Below are positions 9,654 to 18,679 of a DNA stretch of 64,000 nucleotides, one piece after another. A model generated the notes under the pieces. It was not told the origin of the DNA. It worked only from the letters and a program-made list of their open reading frames with translations, and ran no database searches. The stretch's first letter is position 1, and each line of letters starts with the position of its first letter. This stretch comes from an uncultured Sutterella sp. (GTDB taxonomy: Bacteria; Pseudomonadota; Gammaproteobacteria; Burkholderiales; Burkholderiaceae_F): positions 1 through 64,000 of the forward strand of contig CAJKAP010000013.1 in the NCBI GenBank assembly GCA_905197905.1. Reading direction: 5' to 3'. The translations under genes and the position numbers were made by a program.

Positions 9654-10937
9654 TTATACCCCGTTGAGTCGTTGGAGCACTCGGGTCTGCACCTCAAACC
9701 CGTTAGGCATGCTCTTCACATCATCAGGATCGAAGTCGCTACGATGGTTCCCTGTGTGGTTAGCCCCGTAGTAGAAGTGCGCTGCTCGACCGCCAAGCTT
9801 CTGGACGCGAGCCATCAAAATCGTGGCGTCTTCGCTACCACCCTTTTCGCTGTAGTGATCCACGTTTTCTTTACCCACGGTCTCAATAGCGCATTCTTCA
9901 ACGAGCGCAGCAAGGTCGGGAGTTGGGTTCATCGTATAGGCCTGCCCCACCTTCTTGATGTCGTACTTCACATCAAAGGCTTCAGCGCAGCTCGCCACAG
10001 CACGCGTCACCTGAGAGAAGATGTATTCGCACAAGTCGTTCGTCGCACCACGCACTTCCATTTGCATCGTGGCGTGCACAGGAATCACGTTACGCATTTC
10101 GCCAGCAACGATCTTCCCACAGCTCACCGTCGTCAAGCCATCGCCGTGGCGTGGGAGGCTTCCCACCATCACCGCAGTGTGGCACGCCGCCATCAAGGCA
10201 TTGCGTCCATCCTGAGGGTTCGCTACGGAGTGCGCGGGTTTCCCTTCAAAATGCACGTCAAACTTGATGGTGGCGTTATAGCCAGGATCGGTCACCGTAA
10301 TGTGGCCTAAGCGAGGAGTGCAAGCAATGTGAGAGGCGATCAGGTTGTCGACATCATCAACAATTCCGCGTTCTGCCATAGCTAATGCACCGCGAGTCCC
10401 TTCTTCAGCAGGCTGGAAGATGAACTTCAACACGCCACAAAGCTGATCAGCGTGGTCTACTGCCCAATGCGCGAGGGCGATACCTACCCCAGTGTGGCAA
10501 TCGTGGCCACAGGCATGCATGAGACCAGGGTGCTCAGAAGCAAAGCCTAACTTATTCGGAATGTGCTCAGGATCTGGGGTTTCTGGCACATAAAGCGCGT
10601 CAATGTCAAAGCGGAAGGCTGTGACGGGGCCAGGGCGCCCCGTACGCAGAATGCCGATTGCCCCAGTGTAGCCTTGCGTTGCGGCAATCGCTTCAGGAGA
10701 GACGCCTTCCTTTAAAGCGCGTTCTTTTGCAGCTTCGACTTCTTCGTCATAGCGGCCCATCACAAAGTCAGGATTGATGACTTCGAGCCCCTGATGGACT
10801 TCTAATCCCAACTCGTGGAGTTTTTCGACGATCAAAGCGGTCGTGCGAAATTCCGTCCAACCCGTTTCTGGTTTTGCGTGAAGAGAGCGGCGAAACGCGA
10901 CCATTTCGTCCACGTATTTTTGTTCAACGTTACTCAT
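9654..10937 (-). CDS. M20-family amidohydrolase, AbgA-like
   Basis: A cytoplasmic metallopeptidase-fold enzyme of 427 residues. The metal and catalytic motifs are clear: FRFDIDAL, MHACGHDCHTGVG, FQPAEEGTRGALAM and the late HTGNHRSDFD. An insert (MGRYDEEVEAAKERAL) after the first strand region resembles AbgA, the p-aminobenzoyl-glutamate hydrolase subunit A, more than IAA-amino-acid hydrolases. Expected reaction: hydrolysis of an N-acyl amino acid or aminobenzoyl-glutamate amide bond. It is the second gene after dcuC, 74 bases downstream with a hairpin between them. No AbgB partner is seen, so a single-subunit amidohydrolase is the safer call. Confidence 0.85.
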   Translation of the reverse strand: MSNVEQKYVDEMVAFRRSLHAKPETGWTEFRTTALIVEKLHELGLEVHQGLEVINPDFVMGRYDEEVEAAKERALKEGVSPEAIAATQGYTGAIGILRTGRPGPVTAFRFDIDALYVPETPDPEHIPNKLGFASEHPGLMHACGHDCHTGVGIALAHWAVDHADQLCGVLKFIFQPAEEGTRGALAMAERGIVDDVDNLIASHIACTPRLGHITVTDPGYNATIKFDVHFEGKPAHSVANPQDGRNALMAACHTAVMVGSLPRHGDGLTTVSCGKIVAGEMRNVIPVHATMQMEVRGATNDLCEYIFSQVTRAVASCAEAFDVKYDIKKVGQAYTMNPTPDLAALVEECAIETVGKENVDHYSEKGGSEDATILMARVQKLGGRAAHFYYGANHTGNHRSDFDPDDVKSMPNGFEVQTRVLQRLNGV

Positions 10938-10963
10938 TTCTAGTCAGTCCTGTAAGTAGTTAG

Positions 10964-11000
10964 CTTGCCACTGAGTTCGAGAGTTTCACTCAGTGGCAAG
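10964..11000. terminator. 13-bp hairpin between dcuC-like and M20 genes
   Basis: CTTGCCACTGAGT and its perfect complement flank an 11-base loop in the gap between the two co-directional genes. There is no T run on the minus strand, so it more likely acts as a processing or attenuation hairpin. Its ACTGAGT/ACTCAGT core resembles the half-site of the operator palindrome, which may be coincidence. Confidence 0.55.
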
Positions 11001-11011
11001 GAGTTAAAAAG

Positions 11012-12271
11012 TTAGAAGAAAATCAGTAAGGCGATAATGGCGGTAATCATCCCTGGTGCGGTACGCTTGATCACGTCCACGGGGTTCACCGCAGCGATAC
11101 CCGACACTACCATCACCACGCCAGCGATCGGAGACATCGTGCGGCCAAGCGCGCCAGCGACATAAGCCAAGTTCCCGAGGTTGACAATTCCCATCCCGAA
11201 TTCCGTTGCGTGTGGCGTCACAGAGGTGTTGAAAGCCATGGCCGCCGCGTCGCCAGAACCCATGATCACACCCATGAAGAATGGCCCAAGAATCCCGCCC
11301 CAACGAGCGTATTCACTAGAGTTCTTCAGTGCTTCAATCAGGAAGGCGATTAAGCCAGATTCCGTCAAGCCCGCTGCGAAAACGCTTGCAGCAATAATGA
11401 TGGAAAGAATGTTGGCAAAACCTTTACCGCAACCTAAGAAGAATTCGTTGATGGCCTTAGAGGGGTTGTAGCGCGTCACGAGCATCGTGTAGACCACGCC
11501 AATCATCATGGCCTGAGCAATACCCATCTTGATCTGCGGAACACAAGTGTTGCCGAGCACCAAGAGAACGAGCGGAACAAGTGGGGCCATAGCCCAAAGT
11601 AAATTCACGTGAATCGCGTCGTCAGCGCTCTGCGAAAGTTCGCCTTCGTGTTTTTGAGCTTTATGGTCTTTCAATAAGAATTCAACAATCGTGATACTCA
11701 CCACTGAGATGGCCCACAAGGTCATATAGGTCGGCATACAGTCGATGATCACTTCCATACTGGTCTTACCCACATATTCTCCTAAAAGAACTTGGTGGGG
11801 ACTACCTGGGTTTAAGAAGGAACCGATCGTCCCAGCAAGAACCGAAGCGGCAGCGCCAACGGGAGAAATACCAGAGCGCATCATCACTGGAATCAATGTA
11901 GCCCCTACTGCAGCAGCGCAACCACCAGCACTTGGAATAGCGGTGTTAATAAAGAGCGTTACCATCGTGCAGACAGGGATTAGCAAGATGCCCAATTTTT
12001 TAAGTGGTCGAACGAGCAACTGGACTAAATGGCGGTCACAAGTGGTGAGACCGAGTAAACAAGCAAAACCCATGGCCGACATAATGGATTGGCCGAGCGT
12101 TGGCGTCGTCATCATCTTGGCGAAGACGTCCAAAGCCGCTAAAGGTTTCAGTGCGATTAAGCATAAGAACAAACCCACGCCAAGAAGGACGAGTCTGGGT
12201 TCCATTTTGCGAATGAGGGCCACTACCGTGAAGATAATTGAGGCCACCGCGATCCAAGCAGTGATTGACAT
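11012..12271 (-). CDS. DcuC-type C4-dicarboxylate carrier
   Basis: A very hydrophobic inner-membrane protein of 419 residues with about 12 helices, of the anaerobic C4-dicarboxylate carrier DcuC family. Typical traits are the small-residue segment TAIPSAGGCAAAVGATLIPVM and the mirrored second half (MGSGDAAAMAFNTSVTPHA). DcuC proteins move fumarate, succinate or malate across the membrane, though relatives near amidohydrolases may carry amide substrates. GGAGAA lies 3 bases before the ATG. It is the first gene of a unit with the M20 amidohydrolase, and its upstream region holds the perfect palindrome at 12382-12401. The pairing suggests it imports the amidohydrolase substrate or exports its product. 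Confidence 0.85.
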   Translation of the reverse strand: MSITAWIAVASIIFTVVALIRKMEPRLVLLGVGLFLCLIALKPLAALDVFAKMMTTPTLGQSIMSAMGFACLLGLTTCDRHLVQLLVRPLKKLGILLIPVCTMVTLFINTAIPSAGGCAAAVGATLIPVMMRSGISPVGAAASVLAGTIGSFLNPGSPHQVLLGEYVGKTSMEVIIDCMPTYMTLWAISVVSITIVEFLLKDHKAQKHEGELSQSADDAIHVNLLWAMAPLVPLVLLVLGNTCVPQIKMGIAQAMMIGVVYTMLVTRYNPSKAINEFFLGCGKGFANILSIIIAASVFAAGLTESGLIAFLIEALKNSSEYARWGGILGPFFMGVIMGSGDAAAMAFNTSVTPHATEFGMGIVNLGNLAYVAGALGRTMSPIAGVVMVVSGIAAVNPVDVIKRTAPGMITAIIALLIFF

Positions 12272-12381
12272 GATTTCTCCTGTTTTTTACGAGGGTCAAA
12301 AGGGATCTTAGGTGCTATCAATCATAGGTCGAAAGAGGGAAGCCCATTTGCGTAAAGCTAGCAAAGTCAACGGATTTCGGT

Positions 12382-12401
12382 GAACTCAGTTAACTGAGTT
12401 C
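12382..12401. promoter_or_regulatory. Operator-like palindrome, copy 2 (perfect 20 bp)
   Basis: GAACTCAGTTAACTGAGTTC is a perfect palindrome in the 241-bp gap between the divergent dcuC-like and porin genes. Its core differs by one base from the copy at 5703-5720. On the minus strand a TTGACT hexamer lies about 15 bases downstream, so the site could control the dcuC-like promoter; it could also act on the porin. A GntR-type dimer is the likely binder by context. Confidence 0.7.
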
Positions 12402-12512
12402 TCCCTGTGTCGACACGTATCGAAAATAAAATTTCCTTAACCTGTTTCAGGATTTTCCTCTAGACCCCTTTTCTACTTTTACTAAGTAGGCTCTCAACAA
12501 AGGAGACTCACC

Positions 12513-13661
12513 ATGAGTAAACTTCTCACTCTTGCCACGTTAGCTGCCTTGGTCCCTGTCTGTGCCTCAGCTGCCACTGTCACGCTTTACGGCAAGGTCA
12601 ACACAGCTCTTTACTACGAAGACTACGCGGGTATGAACCCCAAACTCTCCATGGTTAACGAAGGTTCGCGCTTTGGTTTTAACGTCGTGGAAGATTTGAC
12701 GGCTGACTTAGCTGTGCGTGCCTATTTGGAAAACGGCTTTAATTCTGACAACGGCGCTTTGACCAACAGCGGCGGTGGCAACACTGGTGCTACCCTTTTT
12801 GACCGTCGCGCTATCTTGGCTTTGCAGTCAAAGACTTGGGGCGAAGTGGGCTTTGGCCGCATGGGTTCGGTTCGTAGCACGATGGCGCCCTACGCTCTCT
12901 CGCTTGCCTGGTTAGACCCGATGGAAACGAACTATGGCGACGCTGGGATGTCCGCCATGTTCGCGAATGACCCACGTGGCAACAACACCATCTCCTACGT
13001 CTCTCCTAACCTCAACGGCTTCAAATTTGGCGCGACCTACTCTTTCGCCTTCACGGATCAAGAAGCCGATAGCACCAAAAAGAACAACCGCCTCTTAGCC
13101 TTGGCTGGTAGCTATCAGGCTGGTCCTGTTGGTTTCTACCTCGGTGGCACGCAGATCTGGTACGGCAAAAACGACGCCGCTGGCTTAGCTGATAAGAGCA
13201 TGGGCATTGACCGCAAAGATGCTTCTGCCTATAACGCTGGTGTCACTTGGGCGGCCACTGACGATTTGAAGCTCTTCTTAGCGGGCCAATATCAAAAAGA
13301 CTGGCGCTCTGTGGCGGGCTGGAACGTCGACAAGAGCTCCACCTACGCGACGTCGTCCTACAGCGTGGCTGACCGCTACCACGGGATTGATGGCTGGGTG
13401 GGTCTCGTTGGCTTCCAATACAAGTTCTCGAAAGACTTGCGCTTGATCGGTAAGTACGTCTACTTCGATGGCGAACACAAAATGGCTGATGGTATGAAGG
13501 TTGATGGGCAGCGTCATTCTGTGAACGCAGCGCTCGAAAAGAAACTCTCGAAGCGCACCAAGGTTTATTGGGTAATGTCTTATTTCAAAGGTAAGGGTGA
13601 GATGGATGTGGATACGCTCACAGGAGTGACGGGACATCTTGGTCTTGAACACAACTTCTGA
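12513..13661 (+). CDS. Outer-membrane porin, Gram-negative trimeric type
   Basis: A 382-residue beta-barrel porin. A signal peptide (MSKLLTLATLAALVPVCASA) is followed by TVTLYGKVNTALYYED, the usual opening of burkholderial porins, and the chain ends in aromatic phenylalanine (GLEHNF) as outer-membrane proteins do. The constriction loop region is around FDRRAILALQSKTWGEVGFGRMGS. AGGAGA precedes the ATG. It would let small polar solutes into the periplasm. It is divergent from the dcuC-like gene with the shared palindrome between them, so it may be co-regulated with the amide-uptake unit. It ends in a strong terminator. Confidence 0.93.
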   Translation: MSKLLTLATLAALVPVCASAATVTLYGKVNTALYYEDYAGMNPKLSMVNEGSRFGFNVVEDLTADLAVRAYLENGFNSDNGALTNSGGGNTGATLFDRRAILALQSKTWGEVGFGRMGSVRSTMAPYALSLAWLDPMETNYGDAGMSAMFANDPRGNNTISYVSPNLNGFKFGATYSFAFTDQEADSTKKNNRLLALAGSYQAGPVGFYLGGTQIWYGKNDAAGLADKSMGIDRKDASAYNAGVTWAATDDLKLFLAGQYQKDWRSVAGWNVDKSSTYATSSYSVADRYHGIDGWVGLVGFQYKFSKDLRLIGKYVYFDGEHKMADGMKVDGQRHSVNAALEKKLSKRTKVYWVMSYFKGKGEMDVDTLTGVTGHLGLEHNF

Positions 13662-13697
13662 TGAGCGGTTGAACTCAAAAAGTCCTTAAGTGCGGAG

Positions 13698-13729
13698 AGC
13701 GGGTGATCGTTAAAGGTCACCCGCTTTTT
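13698..13729 (+). terminator. Terminator of the porin gene
   Basis: AGCGGGTGA and its complement form a 9-bp stem followed by TTTTT, 36 bases after the porin stop and directly before the convergent hamB. Confidence 0.9.
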
Positions 13730-13764
13730 CGCATCCCCTATCGAAGAGTGCTGGTATTAGAGCG

Positions 13765-16700
13765 TTATTCTCCGGATAAAATTTTCCATATTTGTTTATA
13801 CTCTTTTCCTGACAAATATTTATCGCCTACCGCAGCTCTATTCCAATCACTGTCAGACGAGTTTTTTATAAACTCTCTCGCTGCTCCAATAGAATATTCA
13901 ATCTTTGGCAATTTTTCTTTCAGAATTTTCCCGAAAGAATTGGAGATTTTTCTTGGCATAGAGTTCATTCTCAACAATACTGCTTCTTCCGTATTTACTC
14001 CATGATAAATCATCGCCGGTAAAAGATTAATTTCTCTTTTATCCTCTTCTGATAAATCGTCAAAATCAATACCAATTTTAGTTAGTGCCGAAAGTCCCCA
14101 CGTTCCATTATTTACTAATGTCCCATAAATGGTTCTACAGGCATTCGTAATAAACTCTGTTCTGTCTCCTTTATCGTTTTTGAAGAATTCTTCAGCGATT
14201 TCTTCTACGCTCTTTCCAGCAACCCAGGCTTTTGTTATTTCAGATAATTTTTTATTATCTGGAGTTTTATTTTTTGTATCTTTTAGGCCTCGCTCAAGTT
14301 GAGGAACTTTTAGCATAACACTATATAAATCGGAAGTAACAGTAGAATCTGTTCCGAACAAACTTTCGGGTTTCCAATCATGAAGTGTTAACTTGTTTTC
14401 AAGTTTTCTCATTCCCTTGATTGCTTCATAAATACCTTCGGGAGAAAATCCAGTCATATTAGATAATTTTACTTGTCCCTTATAATTATTTAAAGATTCA
14501 ATATATTTTTTCGTTAAATCGAGTAATTTTTTTGTTTTACCATCATTCAAGACTTCTAATTCACTATACCCCAAAGTATTTCTTAAAATTTGTTCTGTAT
14601 CAGATAACATTTTATCTAAATTGTCATATTCTGAACATAAATGTGCAATATAACAACGAAAATCTTCCCACTCACCATCATTCTTTTTTAATTTTAATGA
14701 TGTCAAACTTTCTATTTTGTCAAAATCGTCCACCATATGAACTAACCGAGAAACTAAATCTCCCGTTGACTGGTTTAAGAAAGTTAGAATCTTTAAGCGA
14801 TTTTTTTTATTCTGTGCAAGTCCTACTACACCAAGACTTTCATGATTCATTCGTCCCGCTCTACCTGCCAAGTTCCAAAATTCTCGAGGAGTCATAGATC
14901 GACCAGGAAAGCTAGGTGATGCTAAAAACACTGAACTCACTGGAAAATTTATTCCTTGAGCAATAGTCGTAGTTGCGCAGAGTACTTTCAGTTCTCCTTT
15001 TTCAGCTAACCATTCCATCAAAGATCTCAATTCGTCAGACAACCCAGAATTATGTACTCCAATACCTTTATTCAACATCTTTATAAGTTCAAAGTTGCTT
15101 CCTATTTCAGTAGAAATAAAGTTCTGCACTAATCTTATGTTGTCTGAAATGGTTTTTAGAGGTGGCATAACCTTTTCAAGCTCTTTAGCCATATTCCAGA
15201 CGTCAGAAATTCTGCGACCAACAGCAATACTCGTCCCTCTCTCAGACAGTATTTTAGCCATCGCAGCTGTATTTTTTGTTTGGTTCAATTCAGAAAATCG
15301 GCAAAAAAGAGGATTCGGACCTCCAACCAGATGTTTTCCCTTAAGATGAACCGTTTTGTTTGTCGTTATCGCGGTTTCAAATTCTAGTTGCCACTCTTCT
15401 TTATTTTTCGTCTCTCTCGCATCAAAAAGTCCAACAATACGCTGATTCGGTCTCCAAGGAGAGGTACTCAAACTAATCGTTTTCCCTGTTTTTCGTTCAT
15501 TTGAAAGCCATTCAGCAATTTTTTCAGGGTTCTGCACAAAAGGCATCAAAAGTAGGAAATTAGCAGAACTACACTCAGACTTGATCGTCGCGAGCAACAA
15601 TTCTATACGCAAGCCTCGACTCTCATCTTCAATGTTATGTGCTTCGTCCATAACCGCTAAAACTAACGGTCTGCTTACTTTCTTATTTCGGATAACTAAT
15701 TGTAATTTTTCAGGAGTTGCTACCAAGACGTCGAAAGATTTCTCATCTCCTACTTTTTTTAATAAATCTTCTTCAAAGCTATCAATATCGACAGCTCCCG
15801 TCAACTTTTCTACTTTTAATCCTAAAGGCTCAAAATCTCGTCTCAACCGGCGGGTGATTTGAGAAACAAGAGCCTTGGTTGGAGCAATATACGCTACCCA
15901 GCCTTGTGTATTTTGAGAAAATTGATTTAAAGCTTGCAAAATTTTAAATTGTGCTAGCAATGTTTTACCGCCAGAAGTTGGCATATCGACAACCACAGCT
16001 GTAGCCGCTGGGTCTAATAACCCTCTTTCGTTGACTGCTGTTTGCTGGGGCGGTAGCAATTCAAACAATGAGCTAACTTTAACCAAATTTTCAACAAATT
16101 CAGAACTTCGAAAATCTACTTTTCGTTTAATTTTCCATACCGATGATTCTGCCATCTGTCGACTAGTAGCCCAAAGCCAACGCAACAACACTATCATTTG
16201 TTTATCCTGACATGCGGTTGCAGCTTCTATTGCGGCGTCATAATGCGTGTCCAATTGAGACTCTATCGGTGTTGGCATACCTTTTAACATATAATTAGCC
16301 TGTAACTCTGTAGCCTTAGCCCAGTGATACAGACTTACTAAATGTAAGGCTTTTTCTCCATTTTTTAACCCATCCTCTCCTTCGAAATACTCATTTTCGT
16401 ATATTTTTTGATCTTCTCTTAAAGATTTTACAAATTCAATAATTCTATCAATATCTTCCCAATTTTCTTTTCTAAATAAAGATATCCAACAAGAATAAAG
16501 AGTGCATAAAACTCTTTCAGCCCAATCTTTTTCAAATTTTCGGTTTAATTTTATATTATTGCTATTCTCTTTTAACCATCTATTTACATCAACGCCACGC
16601 TCTCCACAGTATCCTAATGCAGATACATGGAGAACATGATAAACTTTTTTCTTCCATTCTTGTGGAATATCTAAAATACGTTGTAGCTCAAAAGATTTAT

Positions 16701-16992
16701 ATGCACCTACCACACACTGTTCCATCAAAATTTCTGTGCTTTCATTTGTATTTTTAGCTAAAAAACTTTGAAGGCCTTCAATAGCAGCTAACTCATATGC
16801 CAAAGAAACCTTCTGAATTAAGATTTCATCAGAACTACTGTATCCGAAATTAAAATGAAATTGCTCTCCGATAGCATTGTTTACAAGATTTTGCTCTGCT
16901 AACTCGAAAGCCTTATCTCTTTCTTTAGAATTAATAGCAGAAATAGCCCAATGCTCATTTAATTTTTCGAGGCTAAATTTATTAACGTTCAT
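13765..16992 (-). CDS. hamB: HamB, Hachiman anti-phage system SF2 helicase
   Basis: A 1,075-residue superfamily 2 helicase. After a helical N-terminal region of about 310 residues comes Walker A (DMPTSGGKT, about 336-344), the DEAH box (MDEAHNI, about 448-454), and motifs in the second RecA domain (GIGVHNSG, TTTIAQGINFP and NLAGRAGRMN, about 707-716). The C-terminal 350 residues are helical. In Hachiman, HamB forms a complex with the nuclease HamA, senses DNA damage or DNA ends, and on activation releases HamA to degrade DNA. The ATG overlaps the hamA stop by 11 bases, so the two are translationally coupled. Base composition is more AT-rich than the porin next door, consistent with acquisition. 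No frame breaks are seen. Confidence 0.85.
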   Translation of the reverse strand: MNVNKFSLEKLNEHWAISAINSKERDKAFELAEQNLVNNAIGEQFHFNFGYSSSDEILIQKVSLAYELAAIEGLQSFLAKNTNESTEILMEQCVVGAYKSFELQRILDIPQEWKKKVYHVLHVSALGYCGERGVDVNRWLKENSNNIKLNRKFEKDWAERVLCTLYSCWISLFRKENWEDIDRIIEFVKSLREDQKIYENEYFEGEDGLKNGEKALHLVSLYHWAKATELQANYMLKGMPTPIESQLDTHYDAAIEAATACQDKQMIVLLRWLWATSRQMAESSVWKIKRKVDFRSSEFVENLVKVSSLFELLPPQQTAVNERGLLDPAATAVVVDMPTSGGKTLLAQFKILQALNQFSQNTQGWVAYIAPTKALVSQITRRLRRDFEPLGLKVEKLTGAVDIDSFEEDLLKKVGDEKSFDVLVATPEKLQLVIRNKKVSRPLVLAVMDEAHNIEDESRGLRIELLLATIKSECSSANFLLLMPFVQNPEKIAEWLSNERKTGKTISLSTSPWRPNQRIVGLFDARETKNKEEWQLEFETAITTNKTVHLKGKHLVGGPNPLFCRFSELNQTKNTAAMAKILSERGTSIAVGRRISDVWNMAKELEKVMPPLKTISDNIRLVQNFISTEIGSNFELIKMLNKGIGVHNSGLSDELRSLMEWLAEKGELKVLCATTTIAQGINFPVSSVFLASPSFPGRSMTPREFWNLAGRAGRMNHESLGVVGLAQNKKNRLKILTFLNQSTGDLVSRLVHMVDDFDKIESLTSLKLKKNDGEWEDFRCYIAHLCSEYDNLDKMLSDTEQILRNTLGYSELEVLNDGKTKKLLDLTKKYIESLNNYKGQVKLSNMTGFSPEGIYEAIKGMRKLENKLTLHDWKPESLFGTDSTVTSDLYSVMLKVPQLERGLKDTKNKTPDNKKLSEITKAWVAGKSVEEIAEEFFKNDKGDRTEFITNACRTIYGTLVNNGTWGLSALTKIGIDFDDLSEEDKREINLLPAMIYHGVNTEEAVLLRMNSMPRKISNSFGKILKEKLPKIEYSIGAAREFIKNSSDSDWNRAAVGDKYLSGKEYKQIWKILSGE

Positions 16993-17779
16993 TCATTTTC
17001 CCCTCTTTTATTTTCATTATTCTATTATCCAGTAAATTTATAGATTTACATGGTAAATATACCGATAGCAACTCTACATTAAATTCTTTTATATCTGGAT
17101 GCTTTTTTAAGTTTTCAACGGCAAATACAAAATCTTTATCGGTAGGCTGAACATCCCTAACTAAAAAACCGAATACTTTCATTTTGCTATTAATCCAATT
17201 ATTTATCGCTTTTTTAAAAAGAATCTTATTATCACCGTCAACTCTATATCCTATATAGCAAATCAAAGTGTTTTGTATATCTGTATCTGAAAATAATTTT
17301 TGAATTTGTCCAGTTAATCCACTTTCTCCACGAATAACTCCAGGTGGAAATTGTTCCTCCGATGATGTCTTGACTTCTCCGAAAGCAAAAAATACCTCAT
17401 CCCCATCTTGTTGGAAACCTACCAAATCAGCTCCGGGTAAACTTGCTTTAGGAGTCCGAGCATCTCTACTACTAGGCCATGGGAAATAGCAACCCCGATG
17501 TTCTGTCAAATAACATGTAGCGAGTGCTTCACCAACGCGCCAATTTGTCTGTGGTACAGAACTGGAAAGTACGCTCTCTATTTTATCTTTATTAAAATCT
17601 GTTAGTGTAATACCATTAAACAATTTGCGAAGCTCGTTCTCACCCTCCACATCAAAAGCATAATAATATACGCTCTCAGATAAAGCTAAACTCAACTCTT
17701 CATCACCATAAGAAAAACCAATAGCACTTATCGGAAATTCATAAATTTCATATTCTTTTTTTCCTTTTGGAATAGCCAT
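16982..17779 (-). CDS. hamA: HamA, Hachiman anti-phage system nuclease (DUF1837-like)
   Basis: A 265-residue protein with a PD-(D/E)xK-type nuclease pattern: E84 in WRVGEALA, D118 in PGADLVGF, and E135-x-K137 in FGEVKTS. This spacing and the coupling to a large SF2 helicase identify HamA of the Hachiman system, whose nuclease activity is held in check by HamB until infection. I start at the ATG at 17779; a GTG at 17788 is also in frame. A good promoter (TTGTGA, 16 bases, TATAAT) lies at 17831-17858. The assignment rests on the motif pattern and gene pairing. Confidence 0.82.
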   Translation of the reverse strand: MAIPKGKKEYEIYEFPISAIGFSYGDEELSLALSESVYYYAFDVEGENELRKLFNGITLTDFNKDKIESVLSSSVPQTNWRVGEALATCYLTEHRGCYFPWPSSRDARTPKASLPGADLVGFQQDGDEVFFAFGEVKTSSEEQFPPGVIRGESGLTGQIQKLFSDTDIQNTLICYIGYRVDGDNKILFKKAINNWINSKMKVFGFLVRDVQPTDKDFVFAVENLKKHPDIKEFNVELLSVYLPCKSINLLDNRIMKIKEGKMNER

Positions 17780-17830
17780 AAATTTCACTCACTAGAAAAT
17801 AATAAGTTTAGCAATAAAAATAAATTTAAT

Positions 17831-17858
17831 ATTATAAAATAATCGGTCCTTTTCACAA
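17831..17858 (-). promoter_or_regulatory. Sigma-70-type promoter of hamAB
   Basis: On the minus strand TTGTGA (17858-17853) and TATAAT (17836-17831) are separated by 16 bases, with the -10 box ending 51 bases before the hamA ATG. Confidence 0.6.
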
Positions 17859-18157
17859 ACCTTTAGGTTAACTATAGGCTCTAACCGAATATTCCTCAAC
17901 CACTACATTTGTTTCACCACAGGCACTCATAGAAAATTTTGTCTCGGTTTGGAATGTTAAGTGTTTAGTCAGTGCGTACTCCGTTCCCTATAACGCGGCA
18001 AGAAAGTTTTATTCGCTTCCAAATTTACGAGAAAATTTGACTATGTACCTAGTTAAAAATTGGAGCTTCTACCTTTGAACAGTATACAAGGATTTTTCAT
18101 CCTAGTAAGCTTGTACCAAGTCCTCTCCTGCTGACCTAACTTTTGCTCTCAAAACAT
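17859..18157. other. Non-coding stretch upstream of hamAB
   Basis: No open frame, RNA motif or repeat is recognisable. It separates the defence module from the decayed glycosyltransferase copies and may contain the boundary of the acquired segment. Confidence 0.4.
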
Positions 18158-18640
18158 CTGGTCGTAGCTACAGCAAAGCCTCGCACGTTAACCACGCCGA
18201 AGCTTCTGTCTCTACTCAACTTTTCCGATCGCTAGATCGCCTAATCAAGCATTCTCAACTTTCGTCGCAGCTACCGTCTACATCGATAAATATTACGGCG
18301 ATCCCTCTTCCCGCGAAACAAGGCCATAGCAAAGCGTGAATTGATGGGGCTCAATACCCGTTTTTTCTGCCAGTCGTTTCGTTTCTTCCATAGGTCTTCT
18401 TATACCAGACGCTAAGAACTTATCAGCCTACTCCACATGGCACTCCATAATGGAAGCAAAAAGTGCCCGATTTCTTGATGAGACTATTGCTCACTATGGA
18501 ATTAGGGTGTATCCGGTATAGGTAAAGGCTCTCATAAATGAGAGCAATACGTTCTGCGCTCAAGGGACATTCCCGTGAAAAGAAACGTCCTCCGTAGAAG
18601 TGCCCTGGCAACTCGCATCTTCTTTTCTAAAAGCAAAAAC
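18158..18640 (-). pseudogene. Decayed glycosyltransferase copy 1, C-terminal remnant
   Basis: Minus-strand reading gives broken matches to the C-terminal half of the intact glycosyltransferase at 19727-20728: PGHFY, LSAERIALI, YRIHPNS and SLIKKSG are all recognisable. An internal piece is missing, with the QALFSSILERY region cut out around 18465-18472. The downstream GC hairpin is also present in degraded form near 18180-18215. It is more diverged than copy 2, so it is probably the older duplicate. Confidence 0.75.
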
Positions 18641-18679
18641 CGAAAAATAGCTCTCGAAAACTACCATAGTTACTAAAAA

